64,000 bases of DNA, taken from assembly GCF_017742995.1 (NCBI RefSeq), contig NZ_CP072425.1, positions 1,860,001-1,924,000 on the forward strand, given 5' to 3'. The notes beneath the pieces are model-generated. The model was not told the DNA's origin, searched no databases, and saw nothing but the letters and a program-made list of their open reading frames with translations. Positions within the stretch are counted from its first letter, which is position 1. Every line of letters begins with the position of its first letter. Source of the stretch: Pseudoalteromonas viridis. GTDB lineage: Bacteria > Pseudomonadota > Gammaproteobacteria > Enterobacterales > Alteromonadaceae. A program made the position numbers and the translations under genes. Shown here one piece after another: positions 55,616 to 64,000 of this stretch.

Positions 55616-57133
55616 CTACGGATCGCTTTTCGGCTTGACCAGTGTTTTTAACGCATCCAGGTAATCTTTGCCAGCCCCTGCTGGGGCCTTTGGTTGCGGT
55701 GTCGAAGGTTCCTCAACCGGTAAATGCAGGATCAGGGTATCGCCCGGAGAAAGCAGGCTTTGTGTGTTGAGCTGATTCCAGTCGAGCAGATCTTTCATCG
55801 GCACCTGATATTGACGACTGACAGCCCACAGAGAGTCACCGTCTTGGATCACGTGATGTTTTTCATAGGTGGCCACTTTAGCCGGGCGCTGTTGTTGCAG
55901 ATAGGGGCTGATCTCATAATCGACGGTGAGATCGTCTTTGGCATGTGCCCTGTGGATCAGCAGGGTCTCGCCAACCCGGATCAAGTCTTGGGTTTTATTA
56001 TTAAGCTGCTTTAACTTTGCCACACTGGTGTTATGCCGTCTGGCAATGCCATACAAGGTGTCATTGAGTTTAACCTGGTAGTGGGTACTAAACTGGCGGC
56101 GGTAGAAGTCAGTGGCAAATAATTGTTGCTGGTCCATCGGCAACAAGACCCTGAACGGTCCATTTTTGGGACTTTGGTGGCGCAGGTAACCTGGGTTGAG
56201 CTGGTGTAGCTGTTGTTTGTCGACGCCGAGCAGTGCGGCCAGTATGCCAAAGTTAAACGGCTGCCCCACATCCAGTACTGTCGTTTGGGCCTCGTTTGCC
56301 AGGCTTGGGCGTTTCAGGCCGGTCCCGGGATGCTGCAGCAGGTAACTCAGTGCCAGCAGTTTGGGCACATAATCGGCGGTTTCTTTGGGCAGCTTCAGGT
56401 GCCAGAAGTGGCTACTGCGGCCGTGTTTTTGATTGTTGCGGATAGCCGCTTTGACTCGCCCTTCGCCGCTGTTATAGGCCGCCAGTGCGTGCAGCCAGTT
56501 GCCATTAAACCTCTGTTGCAGGTATTGCAGATAGTCGAGTGCCGCATCGGTTGCCCCCAGCACATCCTGGCGACCGTCATACCAGTCGTTGCTTTGCAGT
56601 CCGAAGTGATAGGCGGTGGCATCGACCAACTGCCAAACCCCCACAGCGCCCTGGGAGGAGCGGGCGGTAGGGCGAAAGTCGCTTTCCACAAAGGGCAGTA
56701 AAACCAGCTCCATGGGCAGTTTACGCTGTTCTACTTTTTTTACTATGTGGTAGAGGTAAGGGGCCGCTCGCTCGTTCACACTGGTCAGATAATTGGGTTG
56801 CGACAGATACCAGGCGACGCGCTTTTGCAGCCGCGCATTGGGCGTGATGTCAAAGCTCAGGTTTGCCGCGATGTATTGCCACAGCTCCTGATACTGCTGA
56901 GGTTGCTCGGTGATCGCCGGCAACGGCTCTGCGGTTTGTTGTTGTGTCGGTATCGCAGTGGGGGCTTGCGCCACTGGCAGGTTCAGCGCTGCGGTGATCT
57001 CAACAGGGGTTGCATGCCGGGACGTCGAGCTGATGCATGCGCTCAGAACTACCGAGCATAACAGGATGACACCGAAGCGTAACGGACTATATACGCGCCA
57101 CCAAGACATAAAAAACGGGCCAGAAACTCTCAT
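55616..57133 (-). CDS. MltD-like lytic murein transglycosylase with LysM domains
   Basis: Cell-wall enzyme of about 505 residues that cleaves peptidoglycan glycan strands. Possible starts are the GTG at 57142, ATG at 57133 and ATG at 57109; none has a clear ribosome site. The last gives a 25-residue lipoprotein signal ending VVLSAC. The SLT domain begins PFVESDFRPTARSSQGAVGVWQLV (catalytic glutamate in ESDFR) and has HALAAYNSGEGRV. Two C-terminal LysM domains follow (YQVKLNDTLYGIARRHN, HHVIQDGDSLWAVSRQYQVP), with a weaker LysM-like stretch before them. A membrane-attached enzyme is expected. Confidence 0.9.
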   Translation of the reverse strand: MRVSGPFFMSWWRVYSPLRFGVILLCSVVLSACISSTSRHATPVEITAALNLPVAQAPTAIPTQQQTAEPLPAITEQPQQYQELWQYIAANLSFDITPNARLQKRVAWYLSQPNYLTSVNERAAPYLYHIVKKVEQRKLPMELVLLPFVESDFRPTARSSQGAVGVWQLVDATAYHFGLQSNDWYDGRQDVLGATDAALDYLQYLQQRFNGNWLHALAAYNSGEGRVKAAIRNNQKHGRSSHFWHLKLPKETADYVPKLLALSYLLQHPGTGLKRPSLANEAQTTVLDVGQPFNFGILAALLGVDKQQLHQLNPGYLRHQSPKNGPFRVLLPMDQQQLFATDFYRRQFSTHYQVKLNDTLYGIARRHNTSVAKLKQLNNKTQDLIRVGETLLIHRAHAKDDLTVDYEISPYLQQQRPAKVATYEKHHVIQDGDSLWAVSRQYQVPMKDLLDWNQLNTQSLLSPGDTLILHLPVEEPSTPQPKAPAGAGKDYLDALKTLVKPKSDP

Positions 57134-57157
57134 AAGTTTCACTATACTGGTTGACGA

Positions 57158-58126
57158 TTATTTATTCAAAGTCTTCTTGTGGCTGAGGACTTTGATGGCC
57201 TGATCAAAATGCTGAGTCAACTGCCTGTGGGTGTATGACTGACCCTGATACAGCGCGATAATGCTGCGCGGCATCAGCGGATCGGCTGTTTTCAATTGCG
57301 CTTGAACCCGTGTCATAAAGGTGATTGGCAGGACCAGTTGTGCGGCTTTATACGGTTTACCAAAAGCGGGCATTACCCAATCGAGTGCGGGTGTGTCCTG
57401 GAGCAACTGTAAGCTGTGCTGCCAGGTTGTATGGCGCACGTAGGGAAGTAAGTCAGCGCTGTGCCCTGCAAATAAGGCACCGTGCTGTGCGCTGAATGCA
57501 CCCAAGTCATATCCGCTTTGACCCCGAAACTGGATGAGCTGGAGGGATAACCCACCTAGTTCAAGCAGTGTTGCAGGCTTAGTTTGCTTGTTCAGTGCAA
57601 CACTGTGCAGCGTTTGCCAGCGTGCCAGGCGTTGCTTGGCCAGTGTGATACGGGTTTTCCAGGGACCTTGCTGCTCGGCGGGAAGCTTGCTCAGCCTTTG
57701 CTCACTGAGCTCAATGCTTTTCGCAAAATTACTAAGCTGGTTGTCGAGTGCCGCACGCATCGTTTGCTCATTCAGCTGTGGCGCTGTGGGCAGGTGTAGT
57801 TTGGCATCGGGAAAGGCCTGTTTCAGCAGTGCCAGTCCGGTTAGCTGGTGGGCCGAGCTGGAGGTCGCAATAAGATGGCACAGCGGTGTTTTGAGGCGCG
57901 CTTTGAGCTGGTTGATCACTTGCTCCAGCGCCACAAAATCACCGTGGCTGTCAATCAAGGCACTACAGCTACTGCCCTGAATGAGGGCCATATTTGGCAA
58001 AATATTGCGGGCTTTTGGCGCGGGAGAAATTAATGTGATTTGGGGTGAAACGTTATGCCAACTGGTGGCCAAGGCTGGCGGCGTCAGTGCCAACAATAAC
58101 ATTAGAACAGAGAGCAGGCGAAACAC
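57158..58126 (-). CDS. Exported protein with degenerate metallo-beta-lactamase-like fold
   Basis: 322 residues with a signal peptide (LMLLLALTPPALATSW). The strand order ITLISPAPKARNILPNMALIQGSSCSALIDSHGDF, then LKTPLCHLIATSSSAHQLTGLALL and FAGHSADLLPYVRHTTW, follows the metallo-beta-lactamase fold. The HxHxDH motif is replaced by ATSSSAHQLTG, so the usual metal site is lost. It lies between zapA and the MltD-like gene, possibly in one transcript. Function unknown. Confidence 0.5.
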   Translation of the reverse strand: MFRLLSVLMLLLALTPPALATSWHNVSPQITLISPAPKARNILPNMALIQGSSCSALIDSHGDFVALEQVINQLKARLKTPLCHLIATSSSAHQLTGLALLKQAFPDAKLHLPTAPQLNEQTMRAALDNQLSNFAKSIELSEQRLSKLPAEQQGPWKTRITLAKQRLARWQTLHSVALNKQTKPATLLELGGLSLQLIQFRGQSGYDLGAFSAQHGALFAGHSADLLPYVRHTTWQHSLQLLQDTPALDWVMPAFGKPYKAAQLVLPITFMTRVQAQLKTADPLMPRSIIALYQGQSYTHRQLTQHFDQAIKVLSHKKTLNK

Positions 58127-58414
58127 CTATTTGCTCTCTATTTGTGTACTGATACGTTGGGTGAGCTGCTGCAAGGTTTGCTGAGCGTGTTGGGTGTCAC
58201 TTTGCAGTGCCAGCAACTCATGACACAGGTGCAAAGCAGCGAGTAACAGGGCACTGTGATCGCTGCGCACGGTGTCGCGTTGACGCATTTCGTCGACCCG
58301 ACCATTGAGCAGGTCGACGGCGTCAATCAGCGCTTGTTGTTGTCCTGGCGTGCAGGAAAACTGATGGCTTTTTCCCAGCAGGGTGACGGTTACCTGTTCG
58401 GGCGATTCTGACAT
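58127..58414 (-). CDS. zapA: Cell division protein ZapA
   Basis: 95 residues. VTVTLLGKSHQFSCTPGQQQALIDAVDLLN is the typical N-terminus, and the rest is helical (ALLLAALHLCHELLALQSD, then a coiled-coil tail). It cross-links FtsZ filaments. Its start overlaps the stop of the zapB-like gene by one base. Confidence 0.9.
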   Translation of the reverse strand: MSESPEQVTVTLLGKSHQFSCTPGQQQALIDAVDLLNGRVDEMRQRDTVRSDHSALLLAALHLCHELLALQSDTQHAQQTLQQLTQRISTQIESK

Positions 58415-58641
58415 TAGCCTGCCTGACTAGCGCTCTGTAGTTTTTCCAGCAGTCCGCTCAGCGTTGAGCTGGTTTCTTTTTGCTTTTCTTCACTTTCCAG
58501 CACTTCCAGCTGCAATGTCTCATTTTCGTCAATGAGTTTGCTATTTTGTTCTTTGAGGGTGTTTACCTGCTCGGTCAGTGTATTGTTTTGTGCAATAAGT
58601 TGATCAATCAGTTGCTCGAGTTGAGGGAGAATTTCTTTCAT
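58414..58641 (-). CDS. ZapB-like small coiled-coil protein (TIGR02449 type)
   Basis: 75 residues from the ATG at 58641 (an ATG at 58656 is also possible). KEILPQLEQLIDQLIAQNN with repeated TLTEQVNTLKEQNSKLIDEN makes a continuous coiled coil. Such a gene next to zapA is common in Gammaproteobacteria and fits a ZapB-like partner of ZapA. E. coli ZapB binds through coiled coils to ZapA and MatP. Confidence 0.75.
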   Translation of the reverse strand: MKEILPQLEQLIDQLIAQNNTLTEQVNTLKEQNSKLIDENETLQLEVLESEEKQKETSSTLSGLLEKLQSASQAG

Positions 58642-58862
58642 ATTAAATGCGCTCATTATCACTGTGATTATGTCATGCAAATGTAAAGCAAAGTGCGCTG
58701 CAAAGCTAGTGATTAGGGCAGGTTATGCTGATTTTTGTCTCGTTTTGAGCGATAATGACAAATACTAACGATTTTGTTCATTTATGGTTCAGCCACAAAG
58801 GCAAAAAAGCGCTTTTTGGCGCCTGTGTAATGGACAAAGCCCACCTAAATTAGGAACGGATA

Positions 58863-59699
58863 ATGCTCAGTTATCGACACTCATTTCACGCAGGTAACCC
58901 TGCCGATGTCATTAAACATCTGGTGCTGGCACAAGTGCTGGAATACATGACGCGCAAAGACAAGCCCTTTGATTATATTGATACCCACTCCGGCGCCGGA
59001 TTGTTTGAACTGGCGGCCAAAGATGCGCAAAAAACCCAGGAGAATCTGCAGGGGATTGCAAAACTGTGGTCGTATACTGGTGAGGTAGCCGCTATCCGCG
59101 ACTATGTTGAGCTGGTTAAATCCTTGAACCGAGACGCACTGGCCTATTACCCGGGCTCGCCAAAAGTGGCTGAGCAGTTTTTGCGTAAGCAAGACAAGGG
59201 CTGGTTCTTTGAGCTGCATCCTCAGGATCTTAAGCTGCTGGAAAAAAACACCGCGCATAAGCGCTCTTTGCGTGTTAAAGGAGAAGACGGTTTTAAAGGT
59301 TTGATGGGTCTGGTGCCACCTCAATCCCGACGTGCCTGTGTGCTGATGGACCCGCCGTACGAAATCAAATCCGATTACGACGTTGCGGTACGCTCAATTA
59401 TCAAGGCATGTAAACGGTTTGCTTCGGGCACTTATATGATCTGGTATCCGGTCGTGGACAGAGCGCGGATCGATCAGATGGAGCAGACTTTGGCAGAGTC
59501 GGGTGTGCGCAATATTCAGTTGTTCGAACTGGCAACCGAAGCCGACACCGACGAACGCGGTATGACCGCGTCTGGCATGATAGTGATAAATCCACCCTGG
59601 ACGCTTAAGGCCACGATGGACGAAGTGCTCCCTGAACTGGTGCAGCAGTTGTCGTCAGAGACGGGCTTTTTCCGCAGCGAGCAGCTGGTTGCAGAGTAA
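58863..59699 (+). CDS. rlmJ: 23S rRNA (adenine2030-N6)-methyltransferase
   Basis: 278 residues. LSYRHSFHAGNPADVIKHLVL is the family start, YIDTHSGAGLFEL holds the SAM motif I and ACVLMDPPYEIKSDY the DPPY catalytic motif near residue 160. AGGAACGG precedes the ATG. A single-gene unit that methylates A2030 in the 23S rRNA. Confidence 0.95.
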   Translation: MLSYRHSFHAGNPADVIKHLVLAQVLEYMTRKDKPFDYIDTHSGAGLFELAAKDAQKTQENLQGIAKLWSYTGEVAAIRDYVELVKSLNRDALAYYPGSPKVAEQFLRKQDKGWFFELHPQDLKLLEKNTAHKRSLRVKGEDGFKGLMGLVPPQSRRACVLMDPPYEIKSDYDVAVRSIIKACKRFASGTYMIWYPVVDRARIDQMEQTLAESGVRNIQLFELATEADTDERGMTASGMIVINPPWTLKATMDEVLPELVQQLSSETGFFRSEQLVAE

Positions 59700-59705
59700 C
59701 GTATG

Positions 59706-60506
59706 TCACTCGGTTGGTGTCTGCTGACCGAATGAGTGCGCCAGGTAATAGGCTTCTACCTGTGCGATTTGCCCCGAACCCCGCAGCGTCTCTATAGCCC
59801 GATTGAGCTCAGGCAGCAGGTGAGTATGTTCGGCACGCAGGCGGATGTGTAACGTGCCGTGTGAATGCTGTTGGTTAAAGTGTAGCGTCACATTATCTTG
59901 CTCCGACCAGTACCGGGCGGGCAGATCGCCAATGATTATCTTATCCACACGGCCTTTATTCAGCGCCTGTAACAAGGCGCGCTCCGATTCAAAGTCAACG
60001 CGGGTAAAGTTGTCATCGTCATGGTAATAGTAGCCCCTGACCGTCCCCACAGTCAGACCCGACAGATCACTGAGTGGCTTGGTGGGTGTGCGAGTGACCA
60101 CATACTCGCGAATACCCAGGATAGCCTGTGAAAAAACAAAGCGCGGATCACTGCGCTGCGCCGCCTTAAGCCAGGCTGGGCTGATAAGGTCGAAATCAAT
60201 TTTCCCTGAGGCCAGATAGCGGTTAGTGCGCTTCGCTGGCAACACGATGTTTTCGCCCTGTAATGCCGATTGTGCCAAAATTTTTGCCACGAGATCGGGT
60301 AGGATCCCCGGATGCTCTGGGTCGTTAGTGAAGTAGGGGTAGAAAGTGCCTGAACCGCTGATGCTGTATTTCAGAGTCACTGCGTGGCGACTGTCTGATG
60401 TATGTTTGCTCTGTTTGAGCGCCGATGCGACAGCATCCTGGCTAAGTAAAAGCCACGAAGTGATAAAAAGCAGGATGCAAAAAGGCGAAATAAGTGTAAA
60501 ACTCAT
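59706..60506 (-). CDS. Solute-binding protein (family 3, amino-acid type) without transporter genes
   Basis: 266 residues with a signal peptide. GTFYPYFTNDPEHPGILPDLVAKIL, LSDLSGLTVGTVRGYYYHDD and ALLQALNKGRVDKIIIGDLPARYW match the SBP_bac_3 fold. No permease or ATPase gene is nearby, and the similar stand-alone proteins in marine bacteria often act as sensors or have unclear roles. It is convergent with rlmJ (gap 6 bases). Confidence 0.75.
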   Translation of the reverse strand: MSFTLISPFCILLFITSWLLLSQDAVASALKQSKHTSDSRHAVTLKYSISGSGTFYPYFTNDPEHPGILPDLVAKILAQSALQGENIVLPAKRTNRYLASGKIDFDLISPAWLKAAQRSDPRFVFSQAILGIREYVVTRTPTKPLSDLSGLTVGTVRGYYYHDDDNFTRVDFESERALLQALNKGRVDKIIIGDLPARYWSEQDNVTLHFNQQHSHGTLHIRLRAEHTHLLPELNRAIETLRGSGQIAQVEAYYLAHSFGQQTPTE

Positions 60507-60659
60507 AAGACCTATATTAGTAAAAGAGTGGCTGTTCCGGCAACCTCCTTGTGCGCACTATGTTGTCACCTTTGGGTGAGGAAATAGATTGCTCAAGGGC
60601 GTGAGTTTTCATATGCTGGAACAACGGAAGCCTTTAGAGTACAAGAGTTAAGGATGTTA

Positions 60660-61931
60660 ATGAGCGGTCATATTGCCAAGTCAAAAAAAGACGCGGTGCA
60701 ATATATAGCGCGTCAGGCCATATTCAATCGTGAACAGAGCGTGGCTGCCTATGAATTGTTGTATCGGGACTCACACAATAACGCCTTTCCTATTGGGGTC
60801 AGCGACGGCCAGGCAACGGGCAGGTTGTTTTTTAATTCTCTGCTCTTTATTGGCGTAGAACGGCTTGCTGCGGGAGTGCCTGCCTTTATTAATCTGTCAG
60901 ATGAAACTTTACTGCAAGAGCTTCCTAAATTACTTCGGCCTCAGGGGCTGGTGATCGAAATTGTTGAGCGTTCAACAAACCTGCCAGAGCTGGTTAACAC
61001 AGTCACCAAATTAAAAAAACTGGGCTATCGCTTTGCATTGGATGATTACGATGGCGATGAGCGCTGGGAAGTGCTGCTGCCATTGATGGACTACATCAAA
61101 ATAGAAGTGCTCGACCCTGTTATCAAAACCACCATGATGCTGAAAAAGCTCAAACGTCGCTTTCCCGAAACCAAAGTCATCGTAGAACGGATTGAAACCA
61201 TGGAGCATTATAGCTTCATCAAAAGTGCCGGGGCGGATTACTTCCAGGGCTTTTTCTTTGCGGTGCCGGAAATGCTGAACCACGGCAATGTCGAGCCTTC
61301 GAAGCTGGTGGTACTGGACTTGCTACGTTGTACCGCCAAACAGTCTTTGTGTTTTAAAGAAATTCAACAAAGGATCGCCAAAGATCTGAGCCTGACGGCG
61401 CGGGTGCTTAAACTGGCCAATGCCAAGGCGGGTGAAGATAAAATCGAGATCCGCTCCATCGCTCAGGCGGTGGTGTATCTTGGCGAAGATGCTATTCGCC
61501 AGTTTGTTAAAGTACTGGCGTTAAGTGAACTGGGCGCAGACAAACCCAGCGAGCTGACCAAGCTCGGCCTGGCTCGGGCCAAGTTTTTAGAGCAGTTTCT
61601 GCTCCCCGGTGGCGATGAAATGGCGCAGCAGGGTTATCTGATTGGCCTGATGTCGGTTCTGGATGCCGTGTTGGATGTAGAGCTATCCGTTATTGTCGAT
61701 GAGTTTTCACTCGATCCGGACCTCAGCAGCGCGCTATTAAGCTATAAAGGGCTGATAGGCGGGGCCTTGCGCCTGGCGATTGAAGTTGAGCGCAATAATA
61801 TTCCGGAAGCGGAACTTATTCTCAACGCCATTCGCCCGGCATCCAGTATTGAGTTGCTGTTCTCATTGGCACTGGACAGCCGTGTCTATGCCGATGAAAT
61901 TTACGCTGTTGTGAAAGAAGAAGTCGCCTAG
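60660..61931 (+). CDS. EAL-HDOD signalling protein
   Basis: 423 residues. I chose the ATG at 60660, with AAGGA about 6 bases upstream. The first ~200 residues are an EAL domain with YELLYRD (EAL-like site), LVIEIVERS, FALDDYDGD (DD motif), DYIKIEVLD, VIVERIETM and YFQGFFFAVP. The metal and catalytic residues are mostly kept but the canonical EALLR and QGYLF forms differ, so phosphodiesterase activity is uncertain. Residues ~205-420 form an HDOD domain (AKDLSLTARVLKLANA, AIRQFVKVLALSELG). Similar proteins such as CdgJ influence motility and c-di-GMP. Confidence 0.88.
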   Translation: MSGHIAKSKKDAVQYIARQAIFNREQSVAAYELLYRDSHNNAFPIGVSDGQATGRLFFNSLLFIGVERLAAGVPAFINLSDETLLQELPKLLRPQGLVIEIVERSTNLPELVNTVTKLKKLGYRFALDDYDGDERWEVLLPLMDYIKIEVLDPVIKTTMMLKKLKRRFPETKVIVERIETMEHYSFIKSAGADYFQGFFFAVPEMLNHGNVEPSKLVVLDLLRCTAKQSLCFKEIQQRIAKDLSLTARVLKLANAKAGEDKIEIRSIAQAVVYLGEDAIRQFVKVLALSELGADKPSELTKLGLARAKFLEQFLLPGGDEMAQQGYLIGLMSVLDAVLDVELSVIVDEFSLDPDLSSALLSYKGLIGGALRLAIEVERNNIPEAELILNAIRPASSIELLFSLALDSRVYADEIYAVVKEEVA

Positions 61932-61947
61932 GCCCGTTTACGGGCCT
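61929..61947 (+). terminator. GC-rich hairpin at the end of the EAL-HDOD gene
   Basis: AGGCCCG and CGGGCCT form a 7-base stem with a TTTA loop at the stop codon. No T-tract follows, so a terminator role is only possible. Confidence 0.35.
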
Positions 61948-62036
61948 GAGTACTTAATGTTACAGCGGAGAAATTTTTAACACCGTTAGCGTCATATTTA
62001 TCCTCTGCAAGTCGAACAAGTGTTAAGTGAATGGTA

Positions 62037-63524
62037 TTAATTCATTGCCGGGAACATCAGTGTCATGTTCAGGGTTTTCCAGTATGCCTGTTCTTGTTGC
62101 AGGTCGGCTACAAACAGGGAGTGCTGTGCCAGCCAGTCGGGCTCAAACGTTAGCAGCAGGCTGTTATCCAGCGCTTCTATCGTGAATTTAGCCACCTGAT
62201 CGATTTGTCGCTTCTGATGCACCAGAATGGCCAGGCGTAACAAGGTCAGCAGGCGGGCAAAATGGGTTAGATCGGCCTCTACTAAGGCTGACAGTTCTGC
62301 ACGTTTGATTTTTTTGCGATGAAAGCGGATCAAGGTGCCCAGCAGTTGTTGCTGCTCCTGGGTAAAACCCGGCAACTGGGCATTCAGCACTATGTAGGCA
62401 CTGTGTTTATGGATCCCGGAGGAATTAATGGCCAGTCCCACTTCGTGTAATCGCGCGGCCCAGCGTAGCATCTGCAGGTCGACCTCATTGAGGGCCCAGT
62501 GCTCGCGGACCATGTCATACATCTGATCCAGCGTATTGCAGATATGCTCAGCATGCTGTTTATCAACGGCATAGTGATCGCCTACCGCGCTGATGGTGCG
62601 GGCACGGATATCAAACTCGTCATTCTGCGCCATTTCCTGCAGCAGCCCTTCGCGCAATGAGTTATCGCAATAACTCAGCTCGTCGATATTCAGTTGTCTG
62701 AATACCCCGATCAGAATAGCCAGGCCGCCCGCAATGCTGGCATACCGCTCTTCGGGCAGCGCTTTGAGGTTGAGCGCATCGAGTGAGTCGGCGTCAATCA
62801 GGCGTTGCCTTATTTGCTCTAGTACTGCAAGCGTTAAGGTATCCTGGTTAAATAGCTCCTGAGCAATGGCGCATAGGGTTTTAATGGTGCCCGATGTGCC
62901 GATACAGGTTTGCCAGCCAGCCTTACGGTAGCTGGCGGAAATGGCCTCGATGTTTTGCTCGGCCTTTATTTCGGCTTTGGCAAAACGCTTCGCGGTGATT
63001 TTCAGGTCTTTAAAGTGACTGTTACTGAGGGTAACACAGCCGATATTGCGGCTGGTCAGTAATTTGTGGTCCAGATGTTTACCAATGATCAGCTCAGTGC
63101 TGCCACCGCCAATGTCGATCACCAGGCGGTTATCGTCGCTGTGAATATGGTTTGCCACGCCCTGATAGATAAGCCGTGCTTCTTCTTGCCCGGAAATCAC
63201 ATTTATTTTAAACGGAAACACCTTTTTGGCCTTGGCCAGGAAATAGCGAATGTTACGACAATTGCGCAGCGTATAAGTGGCCACAACCTGTACGCTGTGC
63301 TTGTCAAAGTCTTGCAACGTAGCTGCAAATTGTTGCAGTACATGCAGCGCGCGCTCTATGGCCTCTTCACTGAGGTTGAACTGATCGTCCAGACCGGCGG
63401 CCAGAAACACCCGCTGCTTTTCTTTGTGCAATAATTGCAGACGACCATCTACCTCCCGCGCGACGACTAGATGAAAACTGTTTGAGCCTAAATCAACGGC
63501 CGCGATGGAAGGGTATGTGGTCAT
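62037..63524 (-). CDS. ppx: Exopolyphosphatase
   Basis: Hydrolyses inorganic polyphosphate from the chain end. 495 residues. The ASKHA ATPase-like N-terminus IAAVDLGSNSFHLVVAREVDG is followed by VIDIGGGSTELIIGK near residue 140 and a C-terminal helical HD-like domain (WAARLHEVGLAI, FHRKKIKRAELSAL). It starts 10 bases after the ppk stop, the standard ppk-ppx operon. Confidence 0.93.
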   Translation of the reverse strand: MTTYPSIAAVDLGSNSFHLVVAREVDGRLQLLHKEKQRVFLAAGLDDQFNLSEEAIERALHVLQQFAATLQDFDKHSVQVVATYTLRNCRNIRYFLAKAKKVFPFKINVISGQEEARLIYQGVANHIHSDDNRLVIDIGGGSTELIIGKHLDHKLLTSRNIGCVTLSNSHFKDLKITAKRFAKAEIKAEQNIEAISASYRKAGWQTCIGTSGTIKTLCAIAQELFNQDTLTLAVLEQIRQRLIDADSLDALNLKALPEERYASIAGGLAILIGVFRQLNIDELSYCDNSLREGLLQEMAQNDEFDIRARTISAVGDHYAVDKQHAEHICNTLDQMYDMVREHWALNEVDLQMLRWAARLHEVGLAINSSGIHKHSAYIVLNAQLPGFTQEQQQLLGTLIRFHRKKIKRAELSALVEADLTHFARLLTLLRLAILVHQKRQIDQVAKFTIEALDNSLLLTFEPDWLAQHSLFVADLQQEQAYWKTLNMTLMFPAMN

Positions 63525-63534
63525 AGAGCTGCCC

Positions 63535-64000
63535 TTATGTATTGGATTGATTGCTTTCCCACTTTTTCAGATGGTCATAGATGGCTATCTGGGAGCGGAT
63601 CTTCTTTTTATTACCGCGACGAACATAGAGATTCTTCTGTTCGCTGTCAATGATCCGAGCTTTTGAACGGTCTTTGAATTGCAGCTCAAGAATATCAATG
63701 ATCAATTGTTTGAGTGAGGCATCGTAAATCGGGGTGCCGACTTCAACTCGGTGATCCAGGTTACGTGTCATCCAGTCCGCAGAGGAGATATAGACCTGAG
63801 GATCGCCATCATTTTCAAATACCATAACCCTGGGATGCTCTAAAAAGCGGTCAACGATGCTGATCACTTTGATGTTTTCACTAAAGCGTTGCAGACCAGG
63901 TACCAAGGCACACATACCGCGGATGATCATGCGAATTTTCACACCTGCCATTGAGGCATTATATAAGGCGTCGATCAGCTCTTTGTCTACCAGGTTGTTG
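63535..64000 (-). CDS. ppk: Polyphosphate kinase (partial, N-terminus beyond the right edge)
   Basis: The 3' end of ppk, 155 codons of C-terminal domain in frame to the right edge. NNLVDKELIDALYNASMAGV, IRMIIRGMCALVPGL and VYISSADWMTRNLDHRVEVG are conserved C-terminal features of PPK1, including the histidine-rich phosphotransfer region further upstream that is not in the window. The true start lies past 64000. It precedes ppx. Confidence 0.93.
   Translation of the reverse strand, partial: NNLVDKELIDALYNASMAGVKIRMIIRGMCALVPGLQRFSENIKVISIVDRFLEHPRVMVFENDGDPQVYISSADWMTRNLDHRVEVGTPIYDASLKQLIIDILELQFKDRSKARIIDSEQKNLYVRRGNKKKIRSQIAIYDHLKKWESNQSNT

Overview
The window looks like a chromosomal segment of a marine gammaproteobacterium close to Pseudoalteromonas. 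The grounds are the argE/argCBFG-argH(A) arrangement with an ArgH-ArgA fusion, a large Xanthomonas/Caulobacter-type TonB-dependent receptor, a Wzi-type outer membrane protein beside coaD, a zapA/zapB-like pair, and ppk-ppx. The genus is an inference from gene content only. I saw no rRNA, tRNA, CRISPR array, prophage or insertion sequence.

Layout. 1-11084: a carbohydrate-uptake locus. It has a divergent ROK-family regulator (cut by the left edge), a sugar ABC transporter (binding protein, permease, ATPase), a GH3 beta-N-acetylhexosaminidase-like enzyme, a TonB-dependent receptor and an exported protein with a CBM5/12-type chitin-binding tail. Related inverted repeats in three of its promoter regions suggest one ROK regulon. 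11300-14854: fbp and a divergent zinc metalloprotease. 14912-21461: an unusual five-gene operon coding for a dehydrogenase small subunit, a GMC oxidoreductase, a VioB-type ferritin-like protein, a phosphoesterase and a beta-barrel protein. 21834-29033: arginine biosynthesis, divergently transcribed around an ARG box.

29087-33347: a Wzi-like protein, coaD, a TetR regulator and thiI. 33398-39486: a second unusual operon with a lipoprotein alpha/beta hydrolase, an L-amino-acid-oxidase-like flavoenzyme, a ThDP-dependent 2-keto-acid decarboxylase-like enzyme and two Tat-signal proteins. This suggests amino acid to keto acid to aldehyde or acyloin chemistry. 40083-44774: panE, a VanZ-like protein, yajQ, a cobalamin riboswitch with btuB, and msrA. 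44777-48940: an RND efflux pair that reads into msrA. 49089-53512: small unknown proteins, two Lcl/DUF1566 proteins and a YggN-like protein.

53509-64000: an amidohydrolase/SDR pair, slyD, an MltD-like transglycosylase, a degenerate metallo-beta-lactamase-fold protein, zapA and a zapB-like gene, rlmJ, a solute-binding protein, an EAL-HDOD protein, ppx and the 3' part of ppk (cut by the right edge).

The best candidates for undescribed biology are the two operons at 14912-21461 and 33398-39486, followed by the CBM-tailed exoprotein at 8910-11084 and its regulon. All family names come from reading the translated sequence; no database search was run.
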